A stretch of 64,000 bases of DNA from BQOK01 sp048388525 (GCF_048388525.1 NZ_DBGCTQ010000116.1:1-64000), one strand, 5' to 3'; positions 33,522 through 42,232 are shown, numbered from the stretch's first letter. A program made the numbers and translations. The notes: a model not told the origin generated them from the sequence alone.

Positions 33522-34607
33522 ATGGCAAAAAGGCGCAAAAATCTGGGCAAGGTCAAGCGGTACCGGCGCAGTTTTTACTCGGGGCCCCAGCGGGCAAAGC
33601 GGATCGCCGGCGGCGCCGTGCTGTTGGCCGCGCTGTTTTTGGCGGGCTGGCTCATCGGCCCGGCGGTGATCGACTTCGGCACCAGCACCTGGTACCGGCT
33701 CAAACGCGGGGGCGAGCCCGCGCCCAGTTCGCAGCCGGCCGAGACCCCCGCGCCCCAGGCCACCGCCAGCCCGGAGCCGCCCCCCCAGGCCACCCCGCAG
33801 CCCATGCAGGCTGTGGGCGAGGGCGGTTGGGCTTTTGTGGGAATCACCGGCGTCAGGGACGCCGACGCCGCGGCTGCCACAGCGCAGCAGCTGGCGCAGC
33901 AGGGCGTCAAATACGCCGTGCTGCCCTTAAAAGACAGCCAGGGGTATGTGTATTATCCCAGCGGGGCGCCGGCCGCCCAGGGCAGCATTGCGGCCACCAC
34001 TTTTGACGCTGCGGCCGCCGCTGCGGCCCTGCGGGACGCGGGCATTACCCCGGTGGCGTCCATCTGCGCATTCCGCGACCCCATTGCGCCCAACGCGAAC
34101 CGCACCATGGCCGTGCGCTACCAGGACACCGACTACTTTTGGCTGGACGCCGCACGGGATGCGGGCGGCAAGCCCTGGCTGAACCCCTATTCGGACGAAG
34201 CTGTGGGCTACATCGGCGCGCTGATCGCCGAGGCGCGGGGTATGGGCTATGAACAGATCTGGCTCACCGGCGTGCAGTTCCCCGGCGTTGCAGGCCGCGA
34301 CAAGGCAAACTTTGGCGATACCGGCGGCCTTTCCATGGGTGAGCGCCTGGCTCAGGTGCTCAGCACATGGCAGGAGGGCGGCGTGTGCTGGGTGGAGTAC
34401 CCGCTGGAGGTGGCTGCCGCCGGCGCCGGGAGCCAGGTTCTGGGGGCTTCCCCCGCGGAGCTGGGAGTGAAGAATCTGGCGCTCAGGGCGGACACGGCCC
34501 TGAGCGAAGAGGATTCCGACCGGCTTGCTGAAACGGTGCGGGCCGCCAAAGAGGGCGGCGTTTCCAATGTGGCCGTGGTGCAGGGCGACACGTTCGCCCT
34601 GCAGTAA
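33522..34607 (+). CDS. Membrane-anchored putative glycoside hydrolase (DUF4015-like TIM barrel)
   Basis: 361 residues. A basic N-terminus (MAKRRKNLGKVKRYRR) precedes one membrane segment (about 28-50) and a Pro/Ala/Thr-rich linker of about 40 residues, so the domain is outside the cell. From about 105 the protein has the barrel pattern of the DUF4015/putative glycosyl hydrolase family: GVKYAVLPLKDSQGYVYYP, GITPVASICAFRDP, WLNPYSDEAVGYIGALIAEA and YEQIWLTGVQFP. It lies 37 bases after the RnfA-like gene and 20 before a DUF1015 gene. The substrate is unknown. Confidence 0.78.
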   Translation: MAKRRKNLGKVKRYRRSFYSGPQRAKRIAGGAVLLAALFLAGWLIGPAVIDFGTSTWYRLKRGGEPAPSSQPAETPAPQATASPEPPPQATPQPMQAVGEGGWAFVGITGVRDADAAAATAQQLAQQGVKYAVLPLKDSQGYVYYPSGAPAAQGSIAATTFDAAAAAAALRDAGITPVASICAFRDPIAPNANRTMAVRYQDTDYFWLDAARDAGGKPWLNPYSDEAVGYIGALIAEARGMGYEQIWLTGVQFPGVAGRDKANFGDTGGLSMGERLAQVLSTWQEGGVCWVEYPLEVAAAGAGSQVLGASPAELGVKNLALRADTALSEEDSDRLAETVRAAKEGGVSNVAVVQGDTFALQ

Positions 34608-34627
34608 AAAGGGGAAGGGACCGGAAG

Positions 34628-35908
34628 ATGGAGCTTTGTTTTCAGCCTGGCCGCATTCTGCTGCCGGGTGAGGAGATCAGTGTGGAACAGTGGGCCTGCC
34701 TTGCCTGCGACCAGTATACCAGCCAGCCGGACTACTGGCAGGAGGCCGCAGCGCTGGCGGCGGGCGGCCCCAGCGCGCTGGACATCGTGCTGCCCGAGGT
34801 GTATCTGGACAAGGTGGACACGGCCGCCCGGATCGAAACCATTCACAAAAACATGGTCCACTGCCGCGAAACCGTGCTCACCCGGCAGGTGGAGGGCTAT
34901 CTCTACCTGGAGCGCACCCTGCCCGGCGGCGCGGTGCGCCAGGGGCTTTTGGGGCTGGTGGATCTGGAACAATACGACTGGCGGCCCGGCGCGTCCTGCG
35001 CGGTGCGGCCCACCGAGGGCACGGTGCCCAGCCGCATTGCGCCGCGCCTTGCGGTGCGCCAGGGCGCATGCCTGGAAAGCCCCCATGTGATGATGCTGGC
35101 CGACGATGACGGCTGCACCCTGGTGGAGCCGGTGGCGGCGGAAAAAGCGCGGCTGCGGCCGCTCTATTCCGGGCCGCTTGCCATGAACGGCGGCTCGGTG
35201 GCCGGTTGGGCGGTGGAGGACGAGGCGCTGATCGCCCGCATCGGCGCGGCGGTGCGGGCGCTGGGCAGCCAGGCCGTGTTTGACGCAAAATATCCCCTGG
35301 CGGCGGGCGCGCCGCCGCTGACCCTCGCCTCGGGCGACGGCAACCACAGCCTTGCCACGGCCAAGGCCTATTGGGAGCAGCTGAAGCCGACCCTGAACGC
35401 CGGGCAGCGGGGCTGCCACCCGGCCCGGTTCTGCCTGGCCGAGGTGTGCAACCTGCACAGCCCCGCCATTGAGTTCGAGCCCATCCACCGGGTGGTGTTT
35501 GGGGTGCAGGGCCTCACCCTGCTGGCCGAGTTCAAGGCCTGGTGCGCTGCCCACGGCGCTGCGGCGGACGGGCCCGACGGCGAGCAGTGCCTGACCCTGG
35601 TGTATGGGGGGTGGCGGCGGCGGGTGCGGGTGAAAAACGCCCCGGCGGCGCTGGCGGTGGGCACGGTGGAGGCCTTTTTGGCCGACTACTTAATGCTGCA
35701 CCCGGCGGCTGCGGTGGATTACATTCACGGCGAAGAGGCGGTGGCCGAGCTGAGCGGGGGCGGAAACACCGGCATTTTACTGCCGGATTTTGAAAAGCGC
35801 GATCTGTTCCGGGGCGTGGTGCTGGGGGGCGTTCTGCCCCGCAAGACCTTCAGCATGGGCCACGCGCAGGACAAGCGTTATTACCTGGAATGCCGGGCCA
35901 TTGTATAG
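34628..35908 (+). CDS. DUF1015 family protein
   Basis: 426 residues; ATG with GGGGAAGGGA upstream. The family is recognised by ACDQYTSQPDYW near the N-terminus, YLYLERTLPGG, RIAPRLAVRQGACLESPHVM, the very conserved LASGDGNHSLATAKA (about 237-251) and HPARFCLAEVCNLH. No membrane segment or signal is present. DUF1015 proteins are cytoplasmic and often lie near serine or hydroxypyruvate metabolism genes; no biochemical role is established to my knowledge. Here it is inside the rpe-Rnf-like-helicase operon. Confidence 0.88.
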   Translation: MELCFQPGRILLPGEEISVEQWACLACDQYTSQPDYWQEAAALAAGGPSALDIVLPEVYLDKVDTAARIETIHKNMVHCRETVLTRQVEGYLYLERTLPGGAVRQGLLGLVDLEQYDWRPGASCAVRPTEGTVPSRIAPRLAVRQGACLESPHVMMLADDDGCTLVEPVAAEKARLRPLYSGPLAMNGGSVAGWAVEDEALIARIGAAVRALGSQAVFDAKYPLAAGAPPLTLASGDGNHSLATAKAYWEQLKPTLNAGQRGCHPARFCLAEVCNLHSPAIEFEPIHRVVFGVQGLTLLAEFKAWCAAHGAAADGPDGEQCLTLVYGGWRRRVRVKNAPAALAVGTVEAFLADYLMLHPAAAVDYIHGEEAVAELSGGGNTGILLPDFEKRDLFRGVVLGGVLPRKTFSMGHAQDKRYYLECRAIV

Positions 35909-35932
35909 CCCCGGCAGAATATTTGGAGGATT

Positions 35933-37633
35933 ATGGATTTCAGCGAATTGAAACTGGCCCGCCCCCTGCTCAAGGCAGTGGCAGAGCAGGGCTACGAAAC
36001 GCCCTCTCCCATTCAGGAGAAGGCCATCCCCCCGGTGCTGGAGGGGCGAGACCTGTTGGGCTGCGCCCAGACCGGCACCGGCAAGACGGCGGCCTTTGCG
36101 CTGCCCATTCTGCAGCGGCTCGCTGCGGGCCACCCGAATCACAAGGGGGTGCGGGCGCTCATTCTGACGCCCACCCGCGAGCTGGCGCTGCAGATCGACG
36201 AGTGCTTTGAAAATTACGGCAGATACGTGAACGTGAGCCATGCTGTGATTTTTGGCGGGGTGGGGCAGGCGCCCCAGGTGGCGGCGCTGGGCCGCGGGGT
36301 GGAGGTGCTCACCGCCTGCCCGGGCCGCCTGAACGATCTGATCGGCCAGGGCTTTGTGGATCTTGCGCACCTGGAGGTGTTTGTGCTGGACGAGGCCGAC
36401 CGCATGCTGGACATGGGCTTTGTGCACGATGTGAAGCGGGTCATCAAGCACCTGCCCGCCCAGCGGCAGAACCTTTTGTTCAGCGCCACCATGCCCAAAG
36501 AGATCGAGCAATTGGCGGGCAGCATTTTAAAGCGGCCTGTGAGCGTGAAGGTGGATCCGCCCGCCAGCACGGTGGACAAGATCCGCCAGAGCCTTTATTT
36601 TGTGGAAAAAGCCGACAAGAAGCGCCTGTTGGCCTTTTTGCTGGCAGACCCGGAGGTGAAAAACGCCCTGGTGTTCAGCCGCACCAAGCATGGGGCCAAC
36701 GCCATCGCCGCCTTTTTGATAAAACAAGGGGTGGGCGCGGCGGCCATTCACGGCAACAAGAGCCAGTCCGCCCGGGTGGCGGCCCTGGAGAGCTTTAAAG
36801 CCGGAAGGATCAAGGCCCTGGTCGCAACCGACATTGCGGCCCGCGGCATCGACATCAGCGAACTGACCCATGTGTTCCAGCTGGACCTGCCGGAGGTACC
36901 CGAAACCTACGTGCACCGCATCGGCCGCACCGGCCGCGCCGGGGCCGAGGGCACGGCCGTGAGCTTTTGCAGCGCGGAGGAGAGGGAATACCTGCAGGGG
37001 ATTGAGAAGCTGATCAAAAAAAAGATCCCGGTGGTACAGGACCACCCCTGTGCCCCCGGCGCCCCGCGCCCGGCACAGGAAGAGGAGCAGGAAAGGGAGC
37101 CCCGGCAGGCCGCGCGCCCCGCGCAGCCGAAAAAGGAGCAGAGTGCCCGGCGGGCGGGGCAAAATGAGCGCCCGCAGATTGTAAAAGGGGAGGAACCAAC
37201 GATGGAAGAAAAGCAAAACCAGCCGGGCGAGGGCCTTTCGGCCAGTGCCAAGCGCCGCCGCCGGCGCCGCCGGGCCACGGGCAAGCCCGCGGGCGCACCG
37301 GCCGCCGCGGCGCAGCAGCCCGCGCCCGGGCAGGGAGCAAAGCAGGCCGCGCCCCAGCGCCAGACGCAAAAGCCTGCCCGTGCCGAGCGCCCGGCCCCGC
37401 CCCAGAAGGCACAGCCGCGCGGCCCCGAGCGCGGCGGCAAAAACGAGCGCCGGGCCCTCCGGCCCGAGCCCCGGCATGGGGCGGCCTCCGCGCCGCCTGC
37501 GGGCAGCGAGGACCCGGGCCTTTTGCTGATCTCGCCCAAGGCCCCCGCCCAAAAGTTTTCGAGCTTTGAGGAGTATATGCAGAATCGGGGCGGCCCCGGC
37601 GGCCCCATCCCGGACGGGAATGGCGAAGAATGA
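35933..37633 (+). CDS. DEAD-box RNA helicase with long basic C-terminal tail
   Basis: 566 residues. The helicase core spans about 1-370: Q motif ETPSPIQEKAIP, Walker A AQTGTGKTAAFA, Ia PTRELALQ, II VLDEADRMLD, III SATMP, V ALVATDIAARGID and VI YVHRIGRTGRAG. It is RhlE/CshA-like. A tail of about 195 residues is rich in Arg, Ala, Pro and Gln, including RRRRRRR, typical of RNA-binding tails. A strong internal ribosome site at 37186-37194 could start a second product of 143 residues from the ATG at 37202. The stop overlaps the methyltransferase start (ATGA). Confidence 0.93.
   Translation: MDFSELKLARPLLKAVAEQGYETPSPIQEKAIPPVLEGRDLLGCAQTGTGKTAAFALPILQRLAAGHPNHKGVRALILTPTRELALQIDECFENYGRYVNVSHAVIFGGVGQAPQVAALGRGVEVLTACPGRLNDLIGQGFVDLAHLEVFVLDEADRMLDMGFVHDVKRVIKHLPAQRQNLLFSATMPKEIEQLAGSILKRPVSVKVDPPASTVDKIRQSLYFVEKADKKRLLAFLLADPEVKNALVFSRTKHGANAIAAFLIKQGVGAAAIHGNKSQSARVAALESFKAGRIKALVATDIAARGIDISELTHVFQLDLPEVPETYVHRIGRTGRAGAEGTAVSFCSAEEREYLQGIEKLIKKKIPVVQDHPCAPGAPRPAQEEEQEREPRQAARPAQPKKEQSARRAGQNERPQIVKGEEPTMEEKQNQPGEGLSASAKRRRRRRRATGKPAGAPAAAAQQPAPGQGAKQAAPQRQTQKPARAERPAPPQKAQPRGPERGGKNERRALRPEPRHGAASAPPAGSEDPGLLLISPKAPAQKFSSFEEYMQNRGGPGGPIPDGNGEE
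37186..37204 (+). promoter_or_regulatory. Internal Shine-Dalgarno and start codon inside the helicase gene
   Basis: AGGGGAGGA, seven bases, then ATG in the helicase frame. The downstream product would be MEEKQNQPGEGLSASAKRRR onwards, the complete basic tail ending at 37633. Confidence 0.5.
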
Positions 37634-38466
37634 ACCGGTCGGCTTTTTGCTGCCCGGTATGCGGCGGCGCGCTGGCCCACACGGGCGGCGCGCTGCGCTG
37701 CTGTAAAGGGCACAGCTTCGATCTGGCAAAGGAGGGGTATGCGCATCTTCTGCCCGCCAGCCGCATGCGCAGCAAAGCCCCGGGCGACAGCAAAGAGATG
37801 GTGGCGGCCCGCCATACCTTTTTGCAGAGTGGGGCTTATGCCCCTTTTGCAGAGGCCTTGGCCGGCCTGTGCGCCGCGGCCCCGGCAGCGGGCAAAGAAC
37901 TGCACATTCTGGACGCGGGCTGCGGCGAGGGCTACTATGACGCGGCGGTGTGCGCCGCGCTGACTGGCGCGGGCCGGCTGTTTTGCCTTGCCGGGTGGGA
38001 CATTGCAAAGCCCGCCGTGCGCCTGGCCGCGAAGCGGGGCCTGGCCTGCGCCGAGTTTGCCGTGGCCAGCAGCTTTGCCGCACCTGTGGCGGGCGGCTGG
38101 GCGGATCTGGTGCTGAATGTGTTTTCGCCTTTTGCGCGCAGTGAGTTTTTGCGCTGCCTTGCCCCGGGCGGCCGCCTTATCTATGCGGTGCCCACCGCGG
38201 ACCACCTGATGGGGCTGAAGGCGGTGTTGTACGACCGGCCTTATGAGAACCCGCTCCGGCAGATCGGGTACGAGGGTTTTATTCAGACAGGGGAACAGGA
38301 GGTAAAGGCGCAGCTGCGTGCCGAGGGCGCGCAGGTACAGGCCCTGTTTGCCATGACCCCTTATTACTGGAAGACCCCGGCAGACGGCGCCGCCCGCCTG
38401 GCACGGCAAACGGTGCTGGAAACCCCCATCGGCTTCCGGTTTTTGGTGTTTCAAAAGCAGAACTGA
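37630..38466 (+). CDS. 23S rRNA (guanine-N1)-methyltransferase RlmA-like
   Basis: 278 residues, coupled by ATGA to the helicase gene. An N-terminal zinc finger is present: CPVCGGALAHTGGALRCCKGH (Cys-x2-Cys, then Cys/His). The following SFDLAKEGYAHLLP and GDSKEMVAARHTFLQSGAYAPF are the RlmA/TlrB signatures. The SAM-binding motif is ILDAGCGEGYYDA. RlmA methylates G745 or G748 in helix 35 of 23S rRNA. Some relatives (TlrB) give macrolide resistance, so the exact target base is uncertain. Confidence 0.9.
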   Translation: MNRSAFCCPVCGGALAHTGGALRCCKGHSFDLAKEGYAHLLPASRMRSKAPGDSKEMVAARHTFLQSGAYAPFAEALAGLCAAAPAAGKELHILDAGCGEGYYDAAVCAALTGAGRLFCLAGWDIAKPAVRLAAKRGLACAEFAVASSFAAPVAGGWADLVLNVFSPFARSEFLRCLAPGGRLIYAVPTADHLMGLKAVLYDRPYENPLRQIGYEGFIQTGEQEVKAQLRAEGAQVQALFAMTPYYWKTPADGAARLARQTVLETPIGFRFLVFQKQN

Positions 38467-38474
38467 AGCGTGAT

Positions 38475-38515
38475 ACAGAGCGCCCCCCGGAGCCATGGCT
38501 CCGGGGGGCGCTCTG
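38475..38515. terminator. Terminator ending the rpe-to-rlmA operon
   Basis: A fully palindromic hairpin around ggagccatggctcc with a 20-base arm acagagcgccccccggagcc, between convergent genes. No long T run on either side. Confidence 0.7.
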
Positions 38516-38537
38516 TGCGGTACAGGCGAGGGTGGGA

Positions 38538-39398
38538 TCAGCCCTTTGCCTTGGACACGGGCAGCCAGACCTGGCTGCGGTAGCCGGCCGCGCTTTGATC
38601 ACCCTCAAAATACAGCTCAATGTCCGGGGCGCTTGCGTATTCGTAGCCGGAGGTGGGCAGCCACTCGGAAAAAATACGCTTTTGCAGCGTCTGCATCGCG
38701 CCCGGCAGCGGGCCCACACAATCGAAGATCGCCCAGGTGGCGGCGGGGATCTCGAAGGAAAAGAGGTCTTCGGGCGCGGGCTGGGAGGAAGCGGCGGCGA
38801 TATAGTAATCGAACGCCTGACCATCGGCGATGCTGCACACCCCCAAAATGCCTTTGGGTTCGCCGTCCATCAATGCGCACAGGCGGGGGATCAGGCCGGC
38901 CTTTGCCGCCTGGGCCCACTGGCCGGGAATTTGGGCAAAGCCCTGAGCCTGGCCCCCTGTAAAGCTTGTTTTGCTGCCCACAATGCGGATGACGGGCTTT
39001 TTTTCAATGCGGTATTCCATTTCTACCTCTCCTTTGATGGTGATTTGGAAGCTGATGGGAGGGCAGGCTTTTACCACGGCGCCCCCGCTGCCCGCCCGGG
39101 AGGGCGGCAGGCCGTGCACAGCCTGGAACGCCCGGTTAAAGGCGGTGGGGGAATTGTAGCCGTATTTCAGCGCCACGTCCAGCACGCGTTCGCCCGCCTG
39201 CAGATCGGCCGCTGCACGGCTCATGCGCCGGCGGCGGATGTACTCTGCCAGCGGCAGATCTGCAATATAGGAGAACATGCGCTGAAAATGAAAAGGCGAG
39301 CAGCAGGCAATGCGCGCGGCTTGTTCCAGCTTGATCTGCCCGTCGAGGTTCGCCTCGATGTATTCCAGGGCGCGGTTCATGCGGTTCAGCCAGTCCAT
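38538..39398 (-). CDS. AraC-family regulator with GyrI-like effector-binding domain
   Basis: 286 residues. Residues 1-105 form the AraC double helix-turn-helix: ALEYIEANLDGQIKLEQAAR, CSPFHFQRMFSYIADLPLAEYI and YGYNSPTAFNRAFQAVHGL. From about 125, EMEYRIEKKPVIRIVG starts a GyrI-like (BmrR/SoxS-effector) small-molecule domain, ending IELYFEGDQSAAGYRSQVWLPV. Such proteins act as ligand-responsive activators of drug or redox stress genes. It is transcribed alone and faces a divergent small gene region upstream. The inducer is unknown. Confidence 0.9.
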   Translation of the reverse strand: MDWLNRMNRALEYIEANLDGQIKLEQAARIACCSPFHFQRMFSYIADLPLAEYIRRRRMSRAAADLQAGERVLDVALKYGYNSPTAFNRAFQAVHGLPPSRAGSGGAVVKACPPISFQITIKGEVEMEYRIEKKPVIRIVGSKTSFTGGQAQGFAQIPGQWAQAAKAGLIPRLCALMDGEPKGILGVCSIADGQAFDYYIAAASSQPAPEDLFSFEIPAATWAIFDCVGPLPGAMQTLQKRIFSEWLPTSGYEYASAPDIELYFEGDQSAAGYRSQVWLPVSKAKG

Positions 39399-39518
39399 CT
39401 CATCAGCTCCTTACAGCTCCAGAATACCACCTGAAAAGGGATCCGTCCTCTCTTTTCCTGCCCGGAAAAGAGAGCTGTGTTTTTTAAGTATAGCCCACGG
39501 TGAGCCCCGGGCGCAAGC

Positions 39519-39560
39519 GAAAAAGAGACGCCCCCAAAGCAGGACATGCTTCGGGGGCGC
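39519..39560 (-). terminator. Terminator of the 51-residue gene
   Basis: On the minus strand a gcgcccccgaagc / gctttgggggcgtc stem with one mismatch is followed by CTCTTTTTC. Confidence 0.8.
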
Positions 39561-39565
39561 CGCCT

Positions 39566-39721
39566 TTAAAGATCGTCCGCGTCCTGCACGGGCACGGCGT
39601 CTGCCTCGTCGGCCGGAACGCCGGTATAGCTGCCAAGGGGGTCGTTGTGGGCGGGGCGGGCGGCCTCCACCACCTGGCGCACCATATGAGGCAGCGCATC
39701 CAGTTCGGGGTGCTTTTCCAT
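39566..39721 (-). CDS. Small acidic protein, 51 residues, unknown function
   Basis: The ATG at 39721 follows AAAGGAGGG with good spacing, and a terminator follows the stop, so this is a complete small transcription unit. The product starts MEKHPELDALPHMVRQVVEA, predicted helical, continues with DPLGSYTGVPADEADAVPVQ and ends DADDL. The DPLGSYTG and PVQDADDL pieces look conserved in Clostridia as far as I recall, but I cannot name a family. No membrane segment or signal. Confidence 0.7.
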   Translation of the reverse strand: MEKHPELDALPHMVRQVVEAARPAHNDPLGSYTGVPADEADAVPVQDADDL

Positions 39722-39808
39722 TTTCGTTCACCCTCCTTTACGCATATAAGGTTTGCGATCGGACCATGCTATATGCGCCACATCACTTGGAAAAAGGAGG
39801 GGAGGCCC

Positions 39809-40999
39809 ATGCGAAAAAGCGGGGCGAAAGCGTTTTGGCTGTCGTTTTTTTTGACGCTGGCCATTCTGCTGCCGCTGTTGGGCGGGCTGATCTTTTATTC
39901 TGGCTGGCAGGGGGGCCAGGCGCGGCAGGCGGAAAAAAGCCAGAGCGGGGTGCCCTTGGGCGGGCCCGGGGCTGAGACCGATCTCACCGTGCTGGTAACG
40001 GTGGCCGCGGAAAAGCCGGGCTTTGTGTTGGTGCGCCTGGATGCGCAGAATGGGGTGCTTCACCTGTGCCCGGTGCCTGCCGAGAGCGTTCTTTTGGCGC
40101 CGGGCGGCACGGTGCTGCTGGCCGACAGCTATTCCAGCGCAGGCCCGGCCCGGGCGGCGGCGCTGCTGGCCGCTACCCTGAACATCCGCATTGACAAATA
40201 CCTGGCCGTCACGCCGGACACGCTGGGCAAGTTGTGGGGGCAGCTGGAACCGCCCCGGGTGAACCTGACCGGCCTGCTGGACCAGGAGGCGCTTGCGGCC
40301 CTGGGGCTGGAAGCAGACCCTGTGCTGAGCCTGCCGCCGGCCGAGGCAAACGCCTTTATAACGGGGCTGGGTCTGCCGCCCGCCCGCGCGGCACGGGTGC
40401 GTGCGGCGGTTTGGGACGCCGCGCTGCGCCAGCAGCTGGACAACCTGGCCGACACCCTGCCCGCAGGGCTGCGCAAAAACAGCGGCAGCCTGCTTACCGA
40501 CCTCACCGCCGCGGACTTTTACACCTTGGAAAACACCTTCCGCTGGCTGGCAAAAAAGCAGGCCCAGGTGCAGGCCGAGCCGGTGGCCGGCCGGTACGAC
40601 CAGCAGGCGCAACGGTACGAATTCGGAGAAGACAGTATTGCTTTTGCCAAACTGCGGTTTGTGCCCGCCGAGGGTCAAACCGCCGAAAAACCTCTCTACG
40701 CCACGCCGCAGCCGGTGACCGACCCGCTGGAAGGGCAGCAGGGCGCCGCCGCCTCGCCGGCCCCCACGGCGGCAGGGAGCGGAACGCCCGCCCCGCAAAC
40801 CCCGCTGCCCACGCCGGACGCCCGGCAGGCGGGCGGCGCCGAGCCCCCGGCCAGCGCCCCGCCGCCAGGAGGAGCGTCGCCCACACCGCCGGCCAGCCTG
40901 TCCACGGCGGGCGGTGAGGGGCAGCAGGGGCAAAGCGGCTCCACGGCTATACCTTCCCTTCCGCCGCAGCATGCGGCCCCTGCGGGAAGCCTGGAATAA
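39809..40999 (+). CDS. Membrane-anchored LCP-like protein with degenerate active site
   Basis: 396 residues; ATG with GGAGGGGAGG upstream. A single N-terminal membrane segment (about 8-28) anchors an extracytoplasmic domain. Residues 55-160 follow the LytR-CpsA-Psr layout: TDLTVLVTV, FVLVRLDAQNGVLHLCPVPA, TLNIRIDKYLAVTPDTLGKL. LCP transferases use Arg and Asp in blocks like IPRDT and RSD; here these read VPAES and ETD, so catalysis is doubtful. The last 130 residues are Pro/Ala/Gly-rich low-complexity sequence, probably wall-spanning. It is a single-gene unit ended by a strong terminator. Confidence 0.65.
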   Translation: MRKSGAKAFWLSFFLTLAILLPLLGGLIFYSGWQGGQARQAEKSQSGVPLGGPGAETDLTVLVTVAAEKPGFVLVRLDAQNGVLHLCPVPAESVLLAPGGTVLLADSYSSAGPARAAALLAATLNIRIDKYLAVTPDTLGKLWGQLEPPRVNLTGLLDQEALAALGLEADPVLSLPPAEANAFITGLGLPPARAARVRAAVWDAALRQQLDNLADTLPAGLRKNSGSLLTDLTAADFYTLENTFRWLAKKQAQVQAEPVAGRYDQQAQRYEFGEDSIAFAKLRFVPAEGQTAEKPLYATPQPVTDPLEGQQGAAASPAPTAAGSGTPAPQTPLPTPDARQAGGAEPPASAPPPGGASPTPPASLSTAGGEGQQGQSGSTAIPSLPPQHAAPAGSLE

Positions 41000-41044
41000 A
41001 AACAGCGGCCCGCCCGGGATCATCCCGGGCGGGCCGCTGTTTTT
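40998..41044. terminator. Strong terminator, repeat of the 15961 type
   Basis: 23-bp perfect stem beginning aaaaacagcggcccgcccgg with a one-base (C) centre and a U5 end. Core nearly identical to the hairpin at 15961-16006. Confidence 0.9.
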
Positions 41045-41311
41045 ATGCAACGCCCAACAAAAAGCCGTAAAATTTTTATGTTTTTCGGTAGATTAAAGCT
41101 ATTTTGGCGGCGCCCGGCGCAGGCAGCGGAAGATGTTTACATTACTGGTGAGAATTCGGGCACAAAGCCCCGCTCCACTTTTTTATAATAAAAGCAAGGC
41201 AGGCGGCCCGCGCCGGTCCAAGCGTTTTTCGGCGGGCGGGGCTGTTTTGGCACAAAGCGCGGGCGGCAAGGCAAAAAGCTTGGGGCGCCGCAATGCGAAA
41301 GGAGACCGGCT
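41045..41311 (+). promoter_or_regulatory. Upstream region of the sugar island operon
   Basis: A TATAAT at 41184-41189 in an AT-rich patch lies about 120 bases before the first permease. There is no matching -35, consistent with an activator-dependent promoter. GC-rich sequence with no gene follows. No catabolite-repression palindrome was found. Confidence 0.45.
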
Positions 41312-42232
41312 ATGAAAAAAGGCGGCAGGGGGCCCGCAGCGCGGCGCCCCAAGGGAGCGACGCTGAAATCCGAGCGGCAGAATCTGGAGATCGCATTTCT
41401 GCTGCCGCTGTTTCTCTCGCTTCTTATCCTGGTGCTGGTGCCCATGGCAAGTTTGCTGGGGCTTTCCTTCACCAACTACAAGATGACCGGCGCGCAGATC
41501 CGCTTCACCGGGCTGGAAAATTATATCCGCCTGTTTTCCGACAAGGGGTTTTTGAACGCTGCCGGAAACACGCTGTTTATGGTGTTTTTCAGCGTGCTGT
41601 TCCAGATGGCGGCCGGGGTGGCCGCCGCGCTCGCCATCCAGCGGATGCGGCGCCTGCGGGGTCTGGTGCAGGCCCTGATCGTGATGCCTATGGTGATTCC
41701 TCCGGTGATCGCAGGCCTGATCTGGCGCATTCTGCTGATCCCGAAATACGGCGGCATCCACGCGCTGCTGTACGGGCTGGGCGTAAAAGACGCCCCCGCC
41801 TGGCTGGCCGATCCCGTTGCGGCGCGGTGGGTGATCGTGCTGGTGGCCGTGTGGGAGTGGACGCCCTTTGTGGTGCTGTTCGTGCTGGCCGCGCTGGACT
41901 CGCTGCCCGTGTCGCCCTTCGAGGCCGCCCGCATCGACGGCGCCAGCTTCTGGCAGGAGCTGTGGTACCTCACCCTGCCGCTCATCAAGCCCATTTTGTC
42001 CATGGTGCTGGTGTTCCGCATTGTGGAGGGGCTCAAAATATTCCCGCTGGTATTTTCGCTCACCCAGGGGGGGCCCGGCAACAACACCGAAGAGCTCACC
42101 TACTTTGCCTATTCCGAGGGGTTTGTAAAATTCAAGGCGGGGTATGCGTCGGCTTCTTCCATGCTGATGTTCGCGGTGCTTCTGGCGCTGATCATCTTCT
42201 TTTACGGGCGGAAATCCCGCGCCAAACGATAG
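41312..42232 (+). CDS. Carbohydrate ABC transporter permease (CUT1, MalF type)
   Basis: 306 residues, ATG with AAAGGAGA upstream. Six membrane helices: FLLPLFLSLLILVLVPMAS first, then LSFTNYKMTG, which is typical after TM1. The EAA loop that docks the ATPase is EAARIDGASFWQELWYLTLP (about 209-228). It forms the channel with the next gene's product and takes substrate from a binding protein, most likely the lipoprotein at 49144-50571. No ATPase gene is in the island; CUT1 systems often share one. Confidence 0.93.
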   Translation: MKKGGRGPAARRPKGATLKSERQNLEIAFLLPLFLSLLILVLVPMASLLGLSFTNYKMTGAQIRFTGLENYIRLFSDKGFLNAAGNTLFMVFFSVLFQMAAGVAAALAIQRMRRLRGLVQALIVMPMVIPPVIAGLIWRILLIPKYGGIHALLYGLGVKDAPAWLADPVAARWVIVLVAVWEWTPFVVLFVLAALDSLPVSPFEAARIDGASFWQELWYLTLPLIKPILSMVLVFRIVEGLKIFPLVFSLTQGGPGNNTEELTYFAYSEGFVKFKAGYASASSMLMFAVLLALIIFFYGRKSRAKR

